From Chloroflexus islandicus (GTDB taxonomy: Bacteria > Chloroflexota > Chloroflexia > Chloroflexales > Chloroflexaceae), in the NCBI RefSeq assembly GCF_001650695.1, contig NZ_LWQS01000071.1, positions 62,001 to 126,000 of the forward strand: a DNA stretch of 64,000 nucleotides, in the 5' to 3' direction. The notes beneath the pieces were generated by a model that was not told the DNA's origin, searched no databases, and worked only from the letters and a program-made list of their open reading frames with translations. Below, in pieces: positions 18,560 through 29,236 of the stretch. The translations under genes and the position numbers were made by a program. Position 1 is the first letter of the stretch. Each line of letters starts with the position of its first letter.

Positions 18560-19960
18560 TCACTTCGCCGGTGTGAACCCCAGCCGCGCCAACCCGGTCT
18601 GGATCACGGGATGGGCCATCATCACGCGGTGGATCAAGCCATCTTGATAATTGGCTAGCATCAGCAAGGAAATGCCTTTATCGATCCCGATCACATCGGT
18701 GGCGTACCAGTCGCGTGAGAGGTTGAAGGCGTCGAAGAAGCCGTAGCGCCCCTTCAGCCGTTCGAGCGTATAGTAGTAGCGCATCGCCTGCAACGACTCT
18801 TCTGGCGTGAAGATGATTGAGCCGATCGCTCCCGCCGGCGGCACCGTGTCATCAATGAAGTGCGAACGGTTGTCATACCCCGATGGTGGCGCGCCGTAGC
18901 GCCCTTCATAGCCGTTGGGGCCATCGCACGCGGTCAACCCCCACGCAGTGGGGCCAATTGTGGTGTATTTCGCGTCCATCGCGACGGCAAAGTCGTAGTG
19001 GGCGCGCGAGGCGGCCACCGAGTTCTGATGCCAATCGACCCCCTGCCGGTCAACTAAGCCGCGAAAGTCGATCCACGCATGGCTAAACTGGTAGGTGAAG
19101 AGCGAACCAAACCACGAGTGGATGAATGGTTCTCCTGTACCGTAACGCCCCTTGTGGCGGATGAAGGTGTAGTAAGGCGTTTCGTCAACCGGATGGGTAG
19201 GCGATCCCGCGGCCAATACATAGAGCATGAGTTGTTCGGCGTAAAAGTCCCAATGGCCGCTGAAGCCCTTTTCAGGGGTAAAGGCCATATAGAACATCTG
19301 CCGATCTGGATCGAGAAACCACGGCCAATCGACCCGTTCATAGATGGTCGTGGCTAGCGTTTGCGCCTCGTCGCCGAAATATTGTCCAGCCGCCAACACC
19401 CCCATCAGCAAGATGGCGGTGTCAATGCTCGATACTTCGCTCTGCCAAGCGCGCTGGCCCGTCTGGATGTCAACAAAGTGATAGTAAAAGCCTTCAACCA
19501 AGGCCATCCGTTCCAGCGTCTGCAACGTGCCCAACGCCCGTTCGTAGCCTTGTGCGCGGGTGATAAAGCCGCGTTCGACCCCGACAATCAACGCGGTCAG
19601 GCCGAAGCCAACCGACGCGATGCTAGCGATGCCGGCTGACCCCGGATAGCGGTCGCGAATCAGGCCATAGCCGGGGCTGGCCGGATCGGTGTTGGCCTGC
19701 TCCCAGAAGAAATCGAAAGCCGCGCGCAGTTCATAGGCGATGATCTCGTCATCGCTAGCCGTGGCTGGTACCGGCGTGACCGATGGCGCCATCGTGGTCG
19801 CAGTGGGTGACGGTGCTGGCGTGGCTGGCAGCGGCGTGGGCGAAGCCGCCACCGGCGCAGGGGTGTCCGGCGGCGCAACGCTTGGCCCGGCGGGGGCAGC
19901 GCAGGCGGCCAGCGCCAACACAACTCCGAACAGAATGTTCCACAAGTATAGCTTATTCAC
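18560..19960 (-). CDS. Secreted lipoprotein glucanase, GH144/PF10091 type
   Basis: A 466-residue lipoprotein. The GTG at 19960 gives a signal peptide MNKLYLWNILFGVVLALAAC with a lipobox at the Cys; it has an AGGA site and overlaps the upstream permease stop by 8 bases. An earlier ATG at 19993 is less likely. A Pro/Thr/Ala linker (about 22-70) leads to a PF10091 domain with SIASVGFGLTALIVGVERG, FYYHFVDIQTGQRAW and SSIDTAILLMGVLAA. In the family, GH144 enzymes cut beta-1,2-glucan internally. Being outside the cell, this one would generate oligosaccharides for the ABC transporters beside it. Confidence 0.8.
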   Translation of the reverse strand: MNKLYLWNILFGVVLALAACAAPAGPSVAPPDTPAPVAASPTPLPATPAPSPTATTMAPSVTPVPATASDDEIIAYELRAAFDFFWEQANTDPASPGYGLIRDRYPGSAGIASIASVGFGLTALIVGVERGFITRAQGYERALGTLQTLERMALVEGFYYHFVDIQTGQRAWQSEVSSIDTAILLMGVLAAGQYFGDEAQTLATTIYERVDWPWFLDPDRQMFYMAFTPEKGFSGHWDFYAEQLMLYVLAAGSPTHPVDETPYYTFIRHKGRYGTGEPFIHSWFGSLFTYQFSHAWIDFRGLVDRQGVDWHQNSVAASRAHYDFAVAMDAKYTTIGPTAWGLTACDGPNGYEGRYGAPPSGYDNRSHFIDDTVPPAGAIGSIIFTPEESLQAMRYYYTLERLKGRYGFFDAFNLSRDWYATDVIGIDKGISLLMLANYQDGLIHRVMMAHPVIQTGLARLGFTPAK

Positions 19961-20882
19961 CGGCGAGTCCTGATCGTTCAATCGATTCGACAAACCAGCG
20001 TTGCAAGATGAAATACATCACCAGCAAGGGCAAAATGGTCAGAAATGTTCCGCTCATCTTGACCGCTTCGTTCAGACGGTCGAAGATATTCACCATACTG
20101 GCGGGGTAGAGATTCTCGTAGGCTTGGGTGAATTTGGCCAGTTGCATCGGTAACGTCTGCATACCACCTTCCAAAAACACCGTCGTCAGGTACGTCTCAT
20201 TCCAATACCAAACCACCGAGAAGATGAACGAGACGATAAAGGCCGGTACTGCGCCGGGCAGCGCGATTCGCCAAAAGACGGTGAAATCGGACGCGCCATC
20301 GAGCCGGGCGGCTTCTTCGAGCGAGCGGGGCAGCGAGAGAAAGTTTTGGTAGAAGATGAGAATGAAGATCGCGCTCTTGAAGCCTTGGCCTAACACCGCT
20401 GGAATAAGCAACGCCCACAGCGATCCCAACAGATTGAGATAACGATAGTTGAGCATCTGCGGGATGATCGTGTTTTGCGGCGGGATGACGAAGGTGGCGA
20501 AGATCAGGGCAAAGAGCAGCGGCTTGCCCCAGAGCCGGTAGCGGGCCAAGCCATAGCCAACCAGCGCGCAGACGACCACCTGCAAGGCCGTCGGAGCCAC
20601 GCTGACCACAATCGTCGAGCGTAGCGTATCGAGGTAGTTGAGCACCCGGTACGCCTTCTGATAATTGCCCAGATACAGATCGGTCGGCACCCACTGCACC
20701 ATCGGGTTGAGCAGATCATCCGGGCTTTTGAAGCTGGTGATCGCCATAAACAGCAACGGGTAGAGGTAGACAAACCCGATGGCGATCAAGACGGCATAGA
20801 GCAAGACGGTCGGGATGATCCCCGTCCGGTTATGCGCGCCCCACGCCACTCGCCGGAGATAATCGAACTGTAGCCGCCGCAT
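19953..20882 (-). CDS. Carbohydrate ABC transporter permease (MalG type)
   Basis: A 309-residue membrane protein with six predicted membrane segments, from YAVLIAIGFVYLYPLLFMAI to the C-terminal helix. The conserved EAA loop that docks to the ATPase reads EEAARLDGASDFTVFWRIALP. It belongs to the CUT1 family, pairing with the MalF-type gene at 21377-22246. The 494-base gap between the two is filled with repeats. Its stop overlaps the start of the GH144 lipoprotein gene. Substrate is inferred from context to be an oligosaccharide. Confidence 0.9.
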   Translation of the reverse strand: MRRLQFDYLRRVAWGAHNRTGIIPTVLLYAVLIAIGFVYLYPLLFMAITSFKSPDDLLNPMVQWVPTDLYLGNYQKAYRVLNYLDTLRSTIVVSVAPTALQVVVCALVGYGLARYRLWGKPLLFALIFATFVIPPQNTIIPQMLNYRYLNLLGSLWALLIPAVLGQGFKSAIFILIFYQNFLSLPRSLEEAARLDGASDFTVFWRIALPGAVPAFIVSFIFSVVWYWNETYLTTVFLEGGMQTLPMQLAKFTQAYENLYPASMVNIFDRLNEAVKMSGTFLTILPLLVMYFILQRWFVESIERSGLAGE

Positions 20883-21376
20883 GTGCTTATCCTTCCGATC
20901 CGTGTGTATCTGTGTCCTATCCGTTCAGCGGTTCGTTCCCGCTGTAGCGGGAGATTGCTTCGGTCGGGCGGCGCCCTGCTTCGCGGGTGGCCGCCCTCCC
21001 TCGCAATGACAAATGGCCTCTGTCATTGCGAGCCGCGCTCCGCGCGGCGAAGCAATCCCCTACGAGCACGGGAGCACCCCGCTCGGCATCCCTCGCTGTG
21101 CCTCCCTCCCCCAGCGGGGGAGGGCTGGGGTGGGGGCATCCCTCCCGCTCCCCGGTTGTCATTGCGAGCCGCGCGTAGGGGCATCGCACAGCGATGCCAC
21201 CGCGCGCACGGGATCACCCCGCTCAGGCATCTTTCCCGCCGAAGCGGGAGATTGCTTCGGTCGGGCGGCACCCTGCTGCGCGGGTGGCGGCCCTCCCTCG
21301 CAATGACAATCTGTGGCACCTTGCCACTCCGCATCCATCCCCGTCCCATTGCCGCTGACCATCACCGCCAACCTGC
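20883..21376. repeat. Repeat block between two permease genes
   Basis: No gene is supported in this 494-base gap. It holds four TCATTGCGAG/GATTGCTTCG elements in both orientations (about 20945-21010, 21022-21065, 21158-21200, 21245-21310) and one CCCTCCCCCAGCGGGGGAGGG hairpin near 21107-21127. Confidence 0.75.
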
Positions 21377-22246
21377 TCAATCCTTCACTCGCGGGCGCAG
21401 CACCGCAAAGGTCGCCACCAACAGCGCAATCAACGCCAGCGAATACAAAAACGCCATCGCGCTAGCATAGCCAATCCCGCCTTCAACGTCGTAAATGCGG
21501 GCAGCGATGTATTTGATCACCTTGTTCTCGGAAAAATGCGAGAGCGTAATCACCGTATACAGCGCATTGATCAGTGTGGTCGTCGTCAGCGCCGGCAAGG
21601 TAATCTTCCAAAACATCTCCCACGCCGACGCGCCATCGACGGCGGCGGCTTCGTAGACGAAGCGGTCAATTTTTTGCAATCCGGCCAGATAGATCAGAAT
21701 TTGCACCCCTGAAAACCACAAAATCAGAATGAACGATGTCAACAGATACTGCACCGGCTCGCGCAACAGCGCCGGCAGTTGGGCGACAAAGGCCGCTACC
21801 GCCGCCGATGACGCCACCTGCGGCGCGGAGGTTGCCCCTTGTGCGACTAGTTCGCTAATCACCGGCCCGCTGGTGATCACCACCGGCAAGAAGAAGATGG
21901 TGCGAAAGATGCTGCGCCCCCAAAACGGTACGTTCAAAAAGAGGGCGATGATTAGCGAAAAGATTAAGATGATCGGTACCGAAACCGCGGTTTCAATCAG
22001 ATATTCAACTAGCAATTGCACAAAGGTTGGATCAGTAAATAGAGCGCGAGTGTAGTTTTGCCAACCCACCGCTGCTAACTCAATCCCAGTCACCGCAACT
22101 TTGACGTTGCTCAGGCTGTATTGAAAGGTTTGCGCCAGCGGCGCTGCCGTAAACAGCGCGAAGCCGATGATCCACGGCAGCAGAAAGCGATAACCTTGCA
22201 GGTTTTCGCGTAGGCGCAAGCGCCGCCATAATTCGCTCTTGCCCAT
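21377..22246 (-). CDS. Sugar ABC transporter permease (MalF type)
   Basis: A 289-residue CUT1 permease with six membrane segments. The EAA loop is YEAAAVDGASAWEMFWKITLP. It begins MGKSELWRRLRLRENLQGYRF, followed directly by the first membrane helix. It forms a heterodimer with the gene at 19953-20882 by family precedent. Upstream lies a 927-base hairpin repeat block, so its expression may be uncoupled from the DUF5696-like gene before it. Confidence 0.9.
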   Translation of the reverse strand: MGKSELWRRLRLRENLQGYRFLLPWIIGFALFTAAPLAQTFQYSLSNVKVAVTGIELAAVGWQNYTRALFTDPTFVQLLVEYLIETAVSVPIILIFSLIIALFLNVPFWGRSIFRTIFFLPVVITSGPVISELVAQGATSAPQVASSAAVAAFVAQLPALLREPVQYLLTSFILILWFSGVQILIYLAGLQKIDRFVYEAAAVDGASAWEMFWKITLPALTTTTLINALYTVITLSHFSENKVIKYIAARIYDVEGGIGYASAMAFLYSLALIALLVATFAVLRPRVKD

Positions 22247-23173
22247 GCCGGTGCTCCTTGATAGGGCTAACTCACGCTTGCCCTTCCGATCTGTGTGTGT
22301 CCGTGCCGATCCGTGTATATCTGTGTCCCATTGCTGCTATCGCAGCGGATCGTTCCCACTGAAGGGGGAGATTGCTTCAGGGTCTGCGCCCCCTCGCAAT
22401 GACAGGTTGGGCTGTCATTGTGAGCCGCCGGAGGCGGCGAAGCAATCCCCCGCGAGCACGGGATCACCACGCTTGGCATCCTTCCCTGTACCTCCCTCCC
22501 CCAGCGGGGGAGGGCTGGGGTGGGGGCATCCCCCGCGAGCGCAGGAGCCACCCGCTCGGCATCCCTCTCTGTACCTCCCTCCCCCAGCGGGGGAGGGCTG
22601 GGGTGGGGGCATCCCCCGCGAGCACGGGATCACCACGCTTGGCATCCTTCCCTGTACCTCCCTCCCCCAGCGGGGGAGGGCTGGGGTGGGGGCATCCCCC
22701 GCGAGCGCAGGAGCCACCCGCTCGGCATCCCTCTCTGTACCTCCCTCCCCCAGCGGGGGAGGGCTGGGGTGGGGGCATCCCCCGCGAGCACGGGAGCCAC
22801 CCGCTTGGCATCCCTCGCTGTACCTCCCTCCTCCAGCGGGGGAGGGCTGGGGTGGGGGCATCCCCCCTCACCATCTGTCATTGCGAGCCGCGGAGCGGCG
22901 AAGCACTCCCCCACGCGCACGGGAGCACTCCGCTTGGCATCCCTCCCGGCTCCTCCCTCCCCCAGCGGGGGAGGGCTGGGGTGGGGGCATCCCCCCTCAC
23001 CATCTGTCATTGCGAGCCGCCGGAGGCGGCGAAACAATCCCCCGCGAGCACGGGAGCCACCCGCTTGGCATCCCTCGCTGTACCTCCCTCCCCCAGCGGG
23101 GGAGGGCTGGGGTGGGGGCCACATCCCCCCCGCCCCCTCGCAATGACAGGTTGGGCTGTCATTGCGCGCATCA
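22247..23173. repeat. Higher-order tandem repeat of GC-hairpins (83-base period)
   Basis: A 927-base block without genes. The core CCCTCCCCC-AGC-GGGGGAGGG, a perfect 9-base-pair hairpin, recurs with CCAG at 22501, 22584, 22667, 22750 and 22833: an exact 83-base period. The linkers alternate (ACCACGCTTGGC, then CCACCCGCTCGGC, twice), so the array grew as a 166-base double unit. Two more cores at 22962 and 23093 are spaced 129-131 bases apart by inserted TCATTGCGAG elements. Open frames of up to 335 codons here are artefacts. Confidence 0.85.
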
Positions 23174-25300
23174 TCACCTCTCTAGCACCACCGCGTCGCG
23201 CGGCGGGATGGTTCTGCCCGCCAGCGTGACCGGCTGGGTGGTGTAGTTGACCACAATCCGTTTGCCGTTGGCATAGTCGGTGACGGCCACGCCGGGCAAG
23301 GGCGTGGCGCGCGCGACGATGGCCGCTCCTTGCACTGGCCCCAGCACCTTCGCTAGCCGTGTGTAGGCTCGTTGCACCTCGTCGCGCCATTGGCTGTAGG
23401 CCGAGGTGTAAATCCAGTTCGAGCGGGTCTGCAACATCGCCGCCGTCGCTTCGTGGGTCAGCAAGAACGATGGATAGGCGCCATAATCGGCGTGGCGCAG
23501 CAGGTCTTCTTCCAGATTCGACGAGAAGTTGAGCGGCGGGCCGTAGTATGGGATGTAGCCGGCCAAGACGGTCGGCAGGAAGGGTACGGCTTTGGTGGTG
23601 TAGATGTAGCCGCTGTCGCCGAGTGGCATATCATAGTAAGCGCGAGCGGCTCCCCACAGATAGGCGTTGGGCCGGTAGAGGGCGACGGGGCCATTCGCTG
23701 CCAATAGCGCTTGATAGGCTTGCAAGCTCGCTTCGCGGTTGCGGCGGGTTTCGGCCCGAAAATCGCTGTAGAGCCGGAAGCCGATCCCGTCGAGCGCCAT
23801 ACCTAATCCGGCGGACGCGAAGGCTGTTCGCCACCCGGCGATCCGCTGTTCGACCGCCGGCAAGGTAAGGTAGATCTGCTGCATGCCGCGGTGGACGCCG
23901 CGCACGCTGGCCCGGTTTATCGCCATCGCTGTCTCGGCGCGGCTGTAGCCGCTCTCATCAACAATCCCGGCTTGCGGATCAACGTATAAACTCAGGCTGC
24001 CACCCTGTTCGGCAATCGTCTGCGCCAACCGTTCCAACGCCCCCCGGCTGCCCAGCGCGCCTTCGATCCGCAAAGCCAGCGGCAGCGGCGCGGTGGCGCC
24101 TTGCGGTTGCCAGCCGTAGTAGACCACTTCCACCCGTTTGGTGGGCAGGTCGGCGATAATATCGGCCATCTCGGCGATGGTGGTCATCGGGATGGCCCGT
24201 TGCCAGAAGAGCACCCGCTCGCGTTCCGCCCCCAAAAACTCAACCCGCAACGGCAGCTCGCCGCTGGCGGCGGTTGGCGCATGCAAGACGCCTTGTTCGA
24301 TCAGGTAGCGCTGGTATTCCCGCGCCAAACCGGTATAATCCGCTTCGGCGCCGCTGAGGAAGCGGTAGTGCTGCACAATGTCGAAGGCGTTGGTCTGCGG
24401 TTGGATGACCGTCACCCCTGCGCCGGAGCGATTGGTGGGTTGGAAGTAGCTCTCGTTGTAGATGAACAGGTTGTAGAGAAAGTTGAATTTGGTGATGATC
24501 CCTGCCGGGTGGGCCAGCAATTCGGCAAAGGCCGATCCTTGTTCGAGAATGGTGAGGAAGGCATGCTGCCCTTCGCCATGCACCATGCCAAAGACCGGCG
24601 CCGACAACGGGTAGGTGGGGCGGGTGTCGGGGTTGGCGGGCAGCTCGCCGCGCATGCCTAGATCAGGCCCGTAGTAACGGCCATAAAACATGGTGCGGGC
24701 CGTGGTGCGTTCGGCGAAGGCGATCAGGCTGCCGCTGCCGTCGGGAATGAGCATATACCCCGGCGTGGCGGCTTCGCGGGTCGCGCCAAAGAAGGGGTAG
24801 AGGTGCAATTGGGCCAGCCGGAAGTTGCCCGCTTCGCTGATCCCGCTGAAGGGTACCGCCACCCGTACCCCTGCTGGCGTGAGCGTGACCTGTACCGTCA
24901 CGGTGATGGCCGGTTCGGTAAAGGTGACTTGCCCGCTAAACCCATCGCTGAGCAGCGTCACCTCGATCCGGTGATCGGCATTGGTGATCGAGGCCCGCCG
25001 GGTGTTGGTGCGCGCATCCATATACTCGATGCTGATCCCGCTGCGAGCAAAGGCCGTCCATGTCCGGTTGAGCCGGTCGTCTGGCGTGACCTCATCAAGG
25101 TTCGACGACCAAAGATGCCCGCTGCGCCGGTCGAGTACCTTAAACGCCAGCGTTTCACGGTTGAGGTACAGCTCGAAGCTGGCGTTGGCCGCCACCCGTT
25201 CGTAGCCGGCGGGGATGGCAGCGCCTGCGGCTTGGCTCGTGGCCGGCGCAGTTGCCAGCACTATTGCTGCGATCAGGATGATGAATGGATATGCTTTCAC
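23174..25300 (-). CDS. Secreted DUF5696-like protein (possible glycosidase)
   Basis: A 708-residue exported protein of unproved function. Starting at GTG 25300 (GAGG 6 bases upstream) gives a clear signal peptide, MKAYPFIILIAAIVLATAPA, with cleavage near SQAAGA. A TTG 8 codons upstream is possible but weaker. An N-terminal beta-sandwich (about 30-230) is followed by a region that could be a (beta/alpha) barrel: VEVVYYGWQPQG, LSLYVDPQAGIVDESGYS, LALDGIGFRLYSDF-like segments and the C-terminal PPRDAVVLER. This resembles DUF5696 proteins found next to sugar ABC transporters and YIP1 proteins in Paenibacillus (from memory). It lies 33 bases after the NHL-YIP1 gene and is surely cotranscribed. Confidence 0.6.
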   Translation of the reverse strand: MKAYPFIILIAAIVLATAPATSQAAGAAIPAGYERVAANASFELYLNRETLAFKVLDRRSGHLWSSNLDEVTPDDRLNRTWTAFARSGISIEYMDARTNTRRASITNADHRIEVTLLSDGFSGQVTFTEPAITVTVQVTLTPAGVRVAVPFSGISEAGNFRLAQLHLYPFFGATREAATPGYMLIPDGSGSLIAFAERTTARTMFYGRYYGPDLGMRGELPANPDTRPTYPLSAPVFGMVHGEGQHAFLTILEQGSAFAELLAHPAGIITKFNFLYNLFIYNESYFQPTNRSGAGVTVIQPQTNAFDIVQHYRFLSGAEADYTGLAREYQRYLIEQGVLHAPTAASGELPLRVEFLGAERERVLFWQRAIPMTTIAEMADIIADLPTKRVEVVYYGWQPQGATAPLPLALRIEGALGSRGALERLAQTIAEQGGSLSLYVDPQAGIVDESGYSRAETAMAINRASVRGVHRGMQQIYLTLPAVEQRIAGWRTAFASAGLGMALDGIGFRLYSDFRAETRRNREASLQAYQALLAANGPVALYRPNAYLWGAARAYYDMPLGDSGYIYTTKAVPFLPTVLAGYIPYYGPPLNFSSNLEEDLLRHADYGAYPSFLLTHEATAAMLQTRSNWIYTSAYSQWRDEVQRAYTRLAKVLGPVQGAAIVARATPLPGVAVTDYANGKRIVVNYTTQPVTLAGRTIPPRDAVVLER

Positions 25301-25333
25301 CCTCAGCCTCGTCGGTGATACCAAGCAGCGTTG

Positions 25334-27379
25334 TTACAGACCACGTAACCCGATCTCTTGCCAGACTGCGCTCACAAAGTCGAACAGTTGCCCAAACAGC
25401 AAGGACAAGATGTAGGCGGTCAACGCCAGCATCGCCATCGTGAACAGGGTCTTGAGCACATTGCTTGTCGTTTCGGAAATGGTGTAGTTGTGGATTTCCC
25501 GCACCATAATGAAAAGCATCAATCCAGTCCATGCAAAGATGACCTGCTGCGAAAAGCTGACCAAAAAGACTTCGTTCAGCGTCAGCACATTCGAGGCCGC
25601 AATCACCACCGGCATGAACAACGCATAGGGAACGAGACTATAGGCGCTGCCGATCACGACATCGCGCACCCGCCCTTCGCCGTCGCTGATGGTTGAGACC
25701 AGATAGTTGGCGGCGTTCCACAAGCCAAACAGCGCCACCAACAGCGCAATCTCGTTCTCGACCCGAATCTGGCCGGGGTAGGCATACGGGTTGAACGGGA
25801 AGCCGATCAGGTAGAGCGAGGACACATGCACTGCGATTACCCACAGGTAGATCAGCAGGGCAAAGCGCAGGCTGCCGCGCTGGTTGGCCTTGATGTAGTA
25901 GAAGCTATCAACCGGGTGGCGCACGAAGCGCAGCAAGAAGATCGCGTCATCGACCAGCCGGTATCGGCGCAGCCGGCGCATGCTGTCGCGCAACGGCGCT
26001 AGCCAGCCATGCCGTCGCTCGAACCGGCGGAAGACGCTCTGCCCAAGTGCGGCCAGCGTCACCGCCACGATGAACGGGCCGAGGTACTGCTGCAACACCG
26101 CATTACGCAGCTCCCAGAACGCTTCCGAATAGCCGTTCCGGTCTTCGGCGTAGCGGTAAGCGGCCAGCGCGGCGGGGTAGTCACCCGCTTTGAAATAGGC
26201 GTCGGCTAACCCCTGATAGGCCATGATGAACGAGCCATTGTAGTTGAGCACCTGCTCAAAGTAGGGTTGCGCTTCGCGGTAGAAGCCGGCCAAATAGAGC
26301 CGCATCGCGCGATGCACAGTCTCGGCGAAGGCAGTCGCTTGGTAGAGGATCAGTGCATTCTTTTCTTTATCGAGCACGTAGATCGTATCGCCGTAACGGG
26401 CAATGCCGGTCGGATTGATCAGCGTGCCGCGGCGCTGGTCGCCGGTGTCGCGGGCATTGAACATAAACAGCAACGTGCCGTTTTGGTCGTACTCAAACAC
26501 GCGCCCCTCACCGTCAACCACCACCAGCAACCCTTCGCGATCGATGTGAATATCGCGGAACGAGGTCGAGCCGTAGATGGTGGGGAAGATATTCCGTCCC
26601 GCTACGGTAAACTTGCGAATGCTCTGATCGGCGAAGGTGCTGGCGGTAATGGTATAGAGCATCGATTGGCGGTCAATCGCCAGATTGGACGGTGAAGCGG
26701 CTTCGTTGCGCACCAGTTGGGCCAGTTGCTCTTCGCTCAGAAACATGCGCTGCAAGATCATGCGCAGCGACATCTGGGCAGTGTTGGCGGCGAAGTTGCC
26801 GATAAAGCGTCCGTCGGGGTTGAGCTGGATGACTCCCTGCACCGAGCCTTCGCTGATGACATAGAGGTTTTTGCGCCGGTCAACCGCCACTTTGCGCGGC
26901 AAAAAGGTGCGATTCTTGCCGAAGAGCGGTTCGCTAGGCCGGCCAAATTGGTGGCGCAACGCGCCGTCGGCGGCAAAGACCACGATCTGGTTGAGGCCGG
27001 CATCGGCTACGTAGACCGTCCCTTCATCATCGACAAACACGCCGGTGGGCTTGTTCAGCACCCCTTTGCCATATTCCGCCGCCACGTCCAACGTCGTGTT
27101 GTCGAGCCGCACCACCCGCCCGTTACCGGTATCGGCAAGATAGATCACGCCATCCGGGGTCATAAAGAGGTCTTCCGGCCCCGCCACCGGCAAGCCAATC
27201 TCATCCGCCGGGGTGTAAGCGTCTTGCGTCATGTACAGCTTACCGCCGGGGCCGGGAGTCCACGTCACGTAGGGCGCATCGGCCCGCGCCAGCGGCGCGA
27301 GCAATACCAATCCCAGCGCCAATCCGATGATCGCGCCGATCAACAATCCTCTTCGCTTGCGGGTGCGCATCAGTTTCAT
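25334..27379 (-). CDS. NHL beta-propeller - TPR - YIP1 membrane protein
   Basis: A 681-residue protein. ATG 27379 (AGAGG 7 bases upstream) gives a signal peptide, [20 protein letters not shown], ending ARA-DAP; a GTG 8 codons upstream is less likely. Residues about 50-370 are NHL-type propeller blades (for example [20 protein letters not shown] and [18 protein letters not shown]). Then two TPR-like helices ([26 protein letters not shown]) come before a membrane helix near 440. The last 200 residues hold a YIP1-like domain of about five membrane helices. The propeller and TPR should lie outside. Its task is unknown; the fixed neighbours suggest a role with the 951-residue binding protein. Confidence 0.7.
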   Translation of the reverse strand: MKLMRTRKRRGLLIGAIIGLALGLVLLAPLARADAPYVTWTPGPGGKLYMTQDAYTPADEIGLPVAGPEDLFMTPDGVIYLADTGNGRVVRLDNTTLDVAAEYGKGVLNKPTGVFVDDEGTVYVADAGLNQIVVFAADGALRHQFGRPSEPLFGKNRTFLPRKVAVDRRKNLYVISEGSVQGVIQLNPDGRFIGNFAANTAQMSLRMILQRMFLSEEQLAQLVRNEAASPSNLAIDRQSMLYTITASTFADQSIRKFTVAGRNIFPTIYGSTSFRDIHIDREGLLVVVDGEGRVFEYDQNGTLLFMFNARDTGDQRRGTLINPTGIARYGDTIYVLDKEKNALILYQATAFAETVHRAMRLYLAGFYREAQPYFEQVLNYNGSFIMAYQGLADAYFKAGDYPAALAAYRYAEDRNGYSEAFWELRNAVLQQYLGPFIVAVTLAALGQSVFRRFERRHGWLAPLRDSMRRLRRYRLVDDAIFLLRFVRHPVDSFYYIKANQRGSLRFALLIYLWVIAVHVSSLYLIGFPFNPYAYPGQIRVENEIALLVALFGLWNAANYLVSTISDGEGRVRDVVIGSAYSLVPYALFMPVVIAASNVLTLNEVFLVSFSQQVIFAWTGLMLFIMVREIHNYTISETTSNVLKTLFTMAMLALTAYILSLLFGQLFDFVSAVWQEIGLRGL

Positions 27380-27417
27380 GCGGTTGCCTCTGCGTTGACC
27401 CACGCTCGCTCACGAGC

Positions 27418-28320
27418 TTATTTCAACCCCGAATGCGACATTGTGCTCATCACTTGGCTCTGCAACAGGATAAAGATGATCAGGTTCGGCAGAAACACGA
27501 TCAACGACGCGGCTGCCGCCATCCCCTGCCCGGCGACCAGATTGGCCCCCGCAGTGGTTGAGGTCAGGCTGGACAGATAGAAGGCGAAGGTCTTGAGCTG
27601 TTCGTCGTTGATGTACATCGCTGACGTATCCACGTTATTCCACGAGGCCTGAAAGGCGAGGATTGCAATCGTCGCCAGCGCCGGTCTGGTCAGCGGCAAG
27701 ATGATGTGCCAGTAGATTTGCAGATCGCTGGCCCCGTCGATTTGGGCGGCTTCGATCATCTCGTTGGGCAGCGCATCCATAAACTGCTTGAGCAGGAACA
27801 AGCCGACCGGCATAGCCAGCGCGGGCAGAATATGCACCCAGAAGGTATTGAGCAGGCCAAGCTGCTGGATAATCAGAAAGCGCGGGATCGTCACCGCCAC
27901 CGGCACGAACATCAGCGCGACGGTGTTGATCGCAAACAGCGTATTCTTGAGCCGGAATCGCTTCTTCGAGAGCGCAAACGCCGCGGTCGAGCCGACTCCC
28001 ACCGAGGCCAGCACCGTCAGCAGCGTCACCAGCACGCTGTTGAACAGATAGCGGCTGACCGGCACCTCTGAGGTGGAGATGCGGGCAAACAGGTCGGTGA
28101 AGTTCTTGAGCGTGGGCCGCACCACGAAAAAGCGCGGCGGATAAGCGAACAGCTCCTCTGGCGGTTTGAAGGCGTGCGAGAAGATAAAGACGATCGGCAG
28201 CAGCATAAACGCTGCTAGCGGAACCAGCACCAGATAGAACTTGATCTGGCTCGGATGGAACCCGCGCGGGTTCATGCCGCTGTCACGCAGACTATAGCTC
28301 AACCAGCGTTTGCGCCTCAT
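27418..28320 (-). CDS. Carbohydrate ABC transporter permease (MalG type)
   Basis: A 300-residue CUT1 permease with six membrane segments and EAA loop [21 protein letters not shown]. Its ATG at 28320 lies 1 base after the stop of the preceding permease gene, so the pair is translationally coupled. A shorter start at MNPRGF (16 codons in) cannot be excluded. It partners the gene at 28322-29236 and probably receives substrate from the 951-residue binding protein. Confidence 0.9.
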   Translation of the reverse strand: MRRKRWLSYSLRDSGMNPRGFHPSQIKFYLVLVPLAAFMLLPIVFIFSHAFKPPEELFAYPPRFFVVRPTLKNFTDLFARISTSEVPVSRYLFNSVLVTLLTVLASVGVGSTAAFALSKKRFRLKNTLFAINTVALMFVPVAVTIPRFLIIQQLGLLNTFWVHILPALAMPVGLFLLKQFMDALPNEMIEAAQIDGASDLQIYWHIILPLTRPALATIAILAFQASWNNVDTSAMYINDEQLKTFAFYLSSLTSTTAGANLVAGQGMAAAASLIVFLPNLIIFILLQSQVMSTMSHSGLK

Positions 28321-28321
28321 C

Positions 28322-29236
28322 TCAATCCTCGCGGAACAGTCTATTGGCCAGCCGGTTAAACAGCAACACCATCAACAACAGCACCACCGACACGGCGGCG
28401 GCGTACCCCATTTCGTAGCGCAGAAAGCCGTAGTCTTCGATATGGTTGACGATCAGTTGGCCGGCGTACTGCGGCGTCGGGTTGCTGCCCGACAGCGCCA
28501 CCCCGATCGTGCCGGCCTGAAACGCGCCGACAATCGCCATCACCGCGCCAAACAGCATCTGCGGCTTCATTGATGGGATGGTGATGTAGATAATCTCTTG
28601 CCAGCGGCTGCTGACCCCATCGAGCGCACCGGCTTCGTACAATTCGGGATTGATGTCGAGCATGCCGGCCAGCATCGCCAAAAAGCCGACACCCATACTG
28701 CTCCACAGGGTGACGATGATCATAATCGTCATCAAATACTCTGGCGATTGCAGCCACTGGATCGGCGCTTGAATCAGGTTCAAGCTGAGCAGAAAACTGT
28801 TGAGGTAGCCATTCTGATCGCCGCTAAACAGCGTCTGCCAGACCACCGCCATCGCCACGCCGCCCGTCATCGACGGCGAGTAGAGGATGAGGGCGAAGAT
28901 GGTGCGTGGCGTGCGCGGCAGTTGGGCCAGCATCCACGCCAGCAAAAAGGCCAGCACATAGCCCCCCGGCCCGACCAGCACCGCAAACTGGATCGTGTTG
29001 GGCAAGACGTAGCGCATAAAGATATCGTCTTGGGTCAGCAACACGATATAGTTGAGCAAGCCGTTGAACTGCGGCGGCTGGATCGAGTCGAAAAAGGTGA
29101 ATGAAAGCAAGAAGGCCGCCAGCACCGGAATCGCGATAAAGATCGCGAACAGCACCGCATACGGGGCGATGAATCCGTATGCGCTCGCCTCTTTGCGCCA
29201 CTGCCTGCTCAATTGGCTGCGCCACTCAGTTTGCAT
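28322..29236 (-). CDS. Sugar ABC transporter permease (MalF type)
   Basis: A 304-residue CUT1 permease with six membrane segments. The EAA loop is somewhat diverged ([22 protein letters not shown]). It overlaps the end of the 951-residue binding-protein gene by 11 bases, so the two are coupled. No ATPase gene follows, here or elsewhere in the locus; a shared MsmK-like ATPase encoded elsewhere is presumed. Confidence 0.9.
   Translation of the reverse strand: MQTEWRSQLSRQWRKEASAYGFIAPYAVLFAIFIAIPVLAAFLLSFTFFDSIQPPQFNGLLNYIVLLTQDDIFMRYVLPNTIQFAVLVGPGGYVLAFLLAWMLAQLPRTPRTIFALILYSPSMTGGVAMAVVWQTLFSGDQNGYLNSFLLSLNLIQAPIQWLQSPEYLMTIMIIVTLWSSMGVGFLAMLAGMLDINPELYEAGALDGVSSRWQEIIYITIPSMKPQMLFGAVMAIVGAFQAGTIGVALSGSNPTPQYAGQLIVNHIEDYGFLRYEMGYAAAVSVVLLLMVLLFNRLANRLFRED

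Noticed and set aside
22490-23110. Possible CRISPR array
   Set aside because: The period is 83 bases with near-identical linkers that alternate in two versions; there are no unique spacers and no cas genes.
22239-23246. Open frames of 335, 285, 208, 164 and 148 codons on both strands
   Set aside because: They follow the 83-base hairpin array, exist in several phases at once, and encode only repeated Pro/Gly-rich strings. They are stop-poor repeat DNA.
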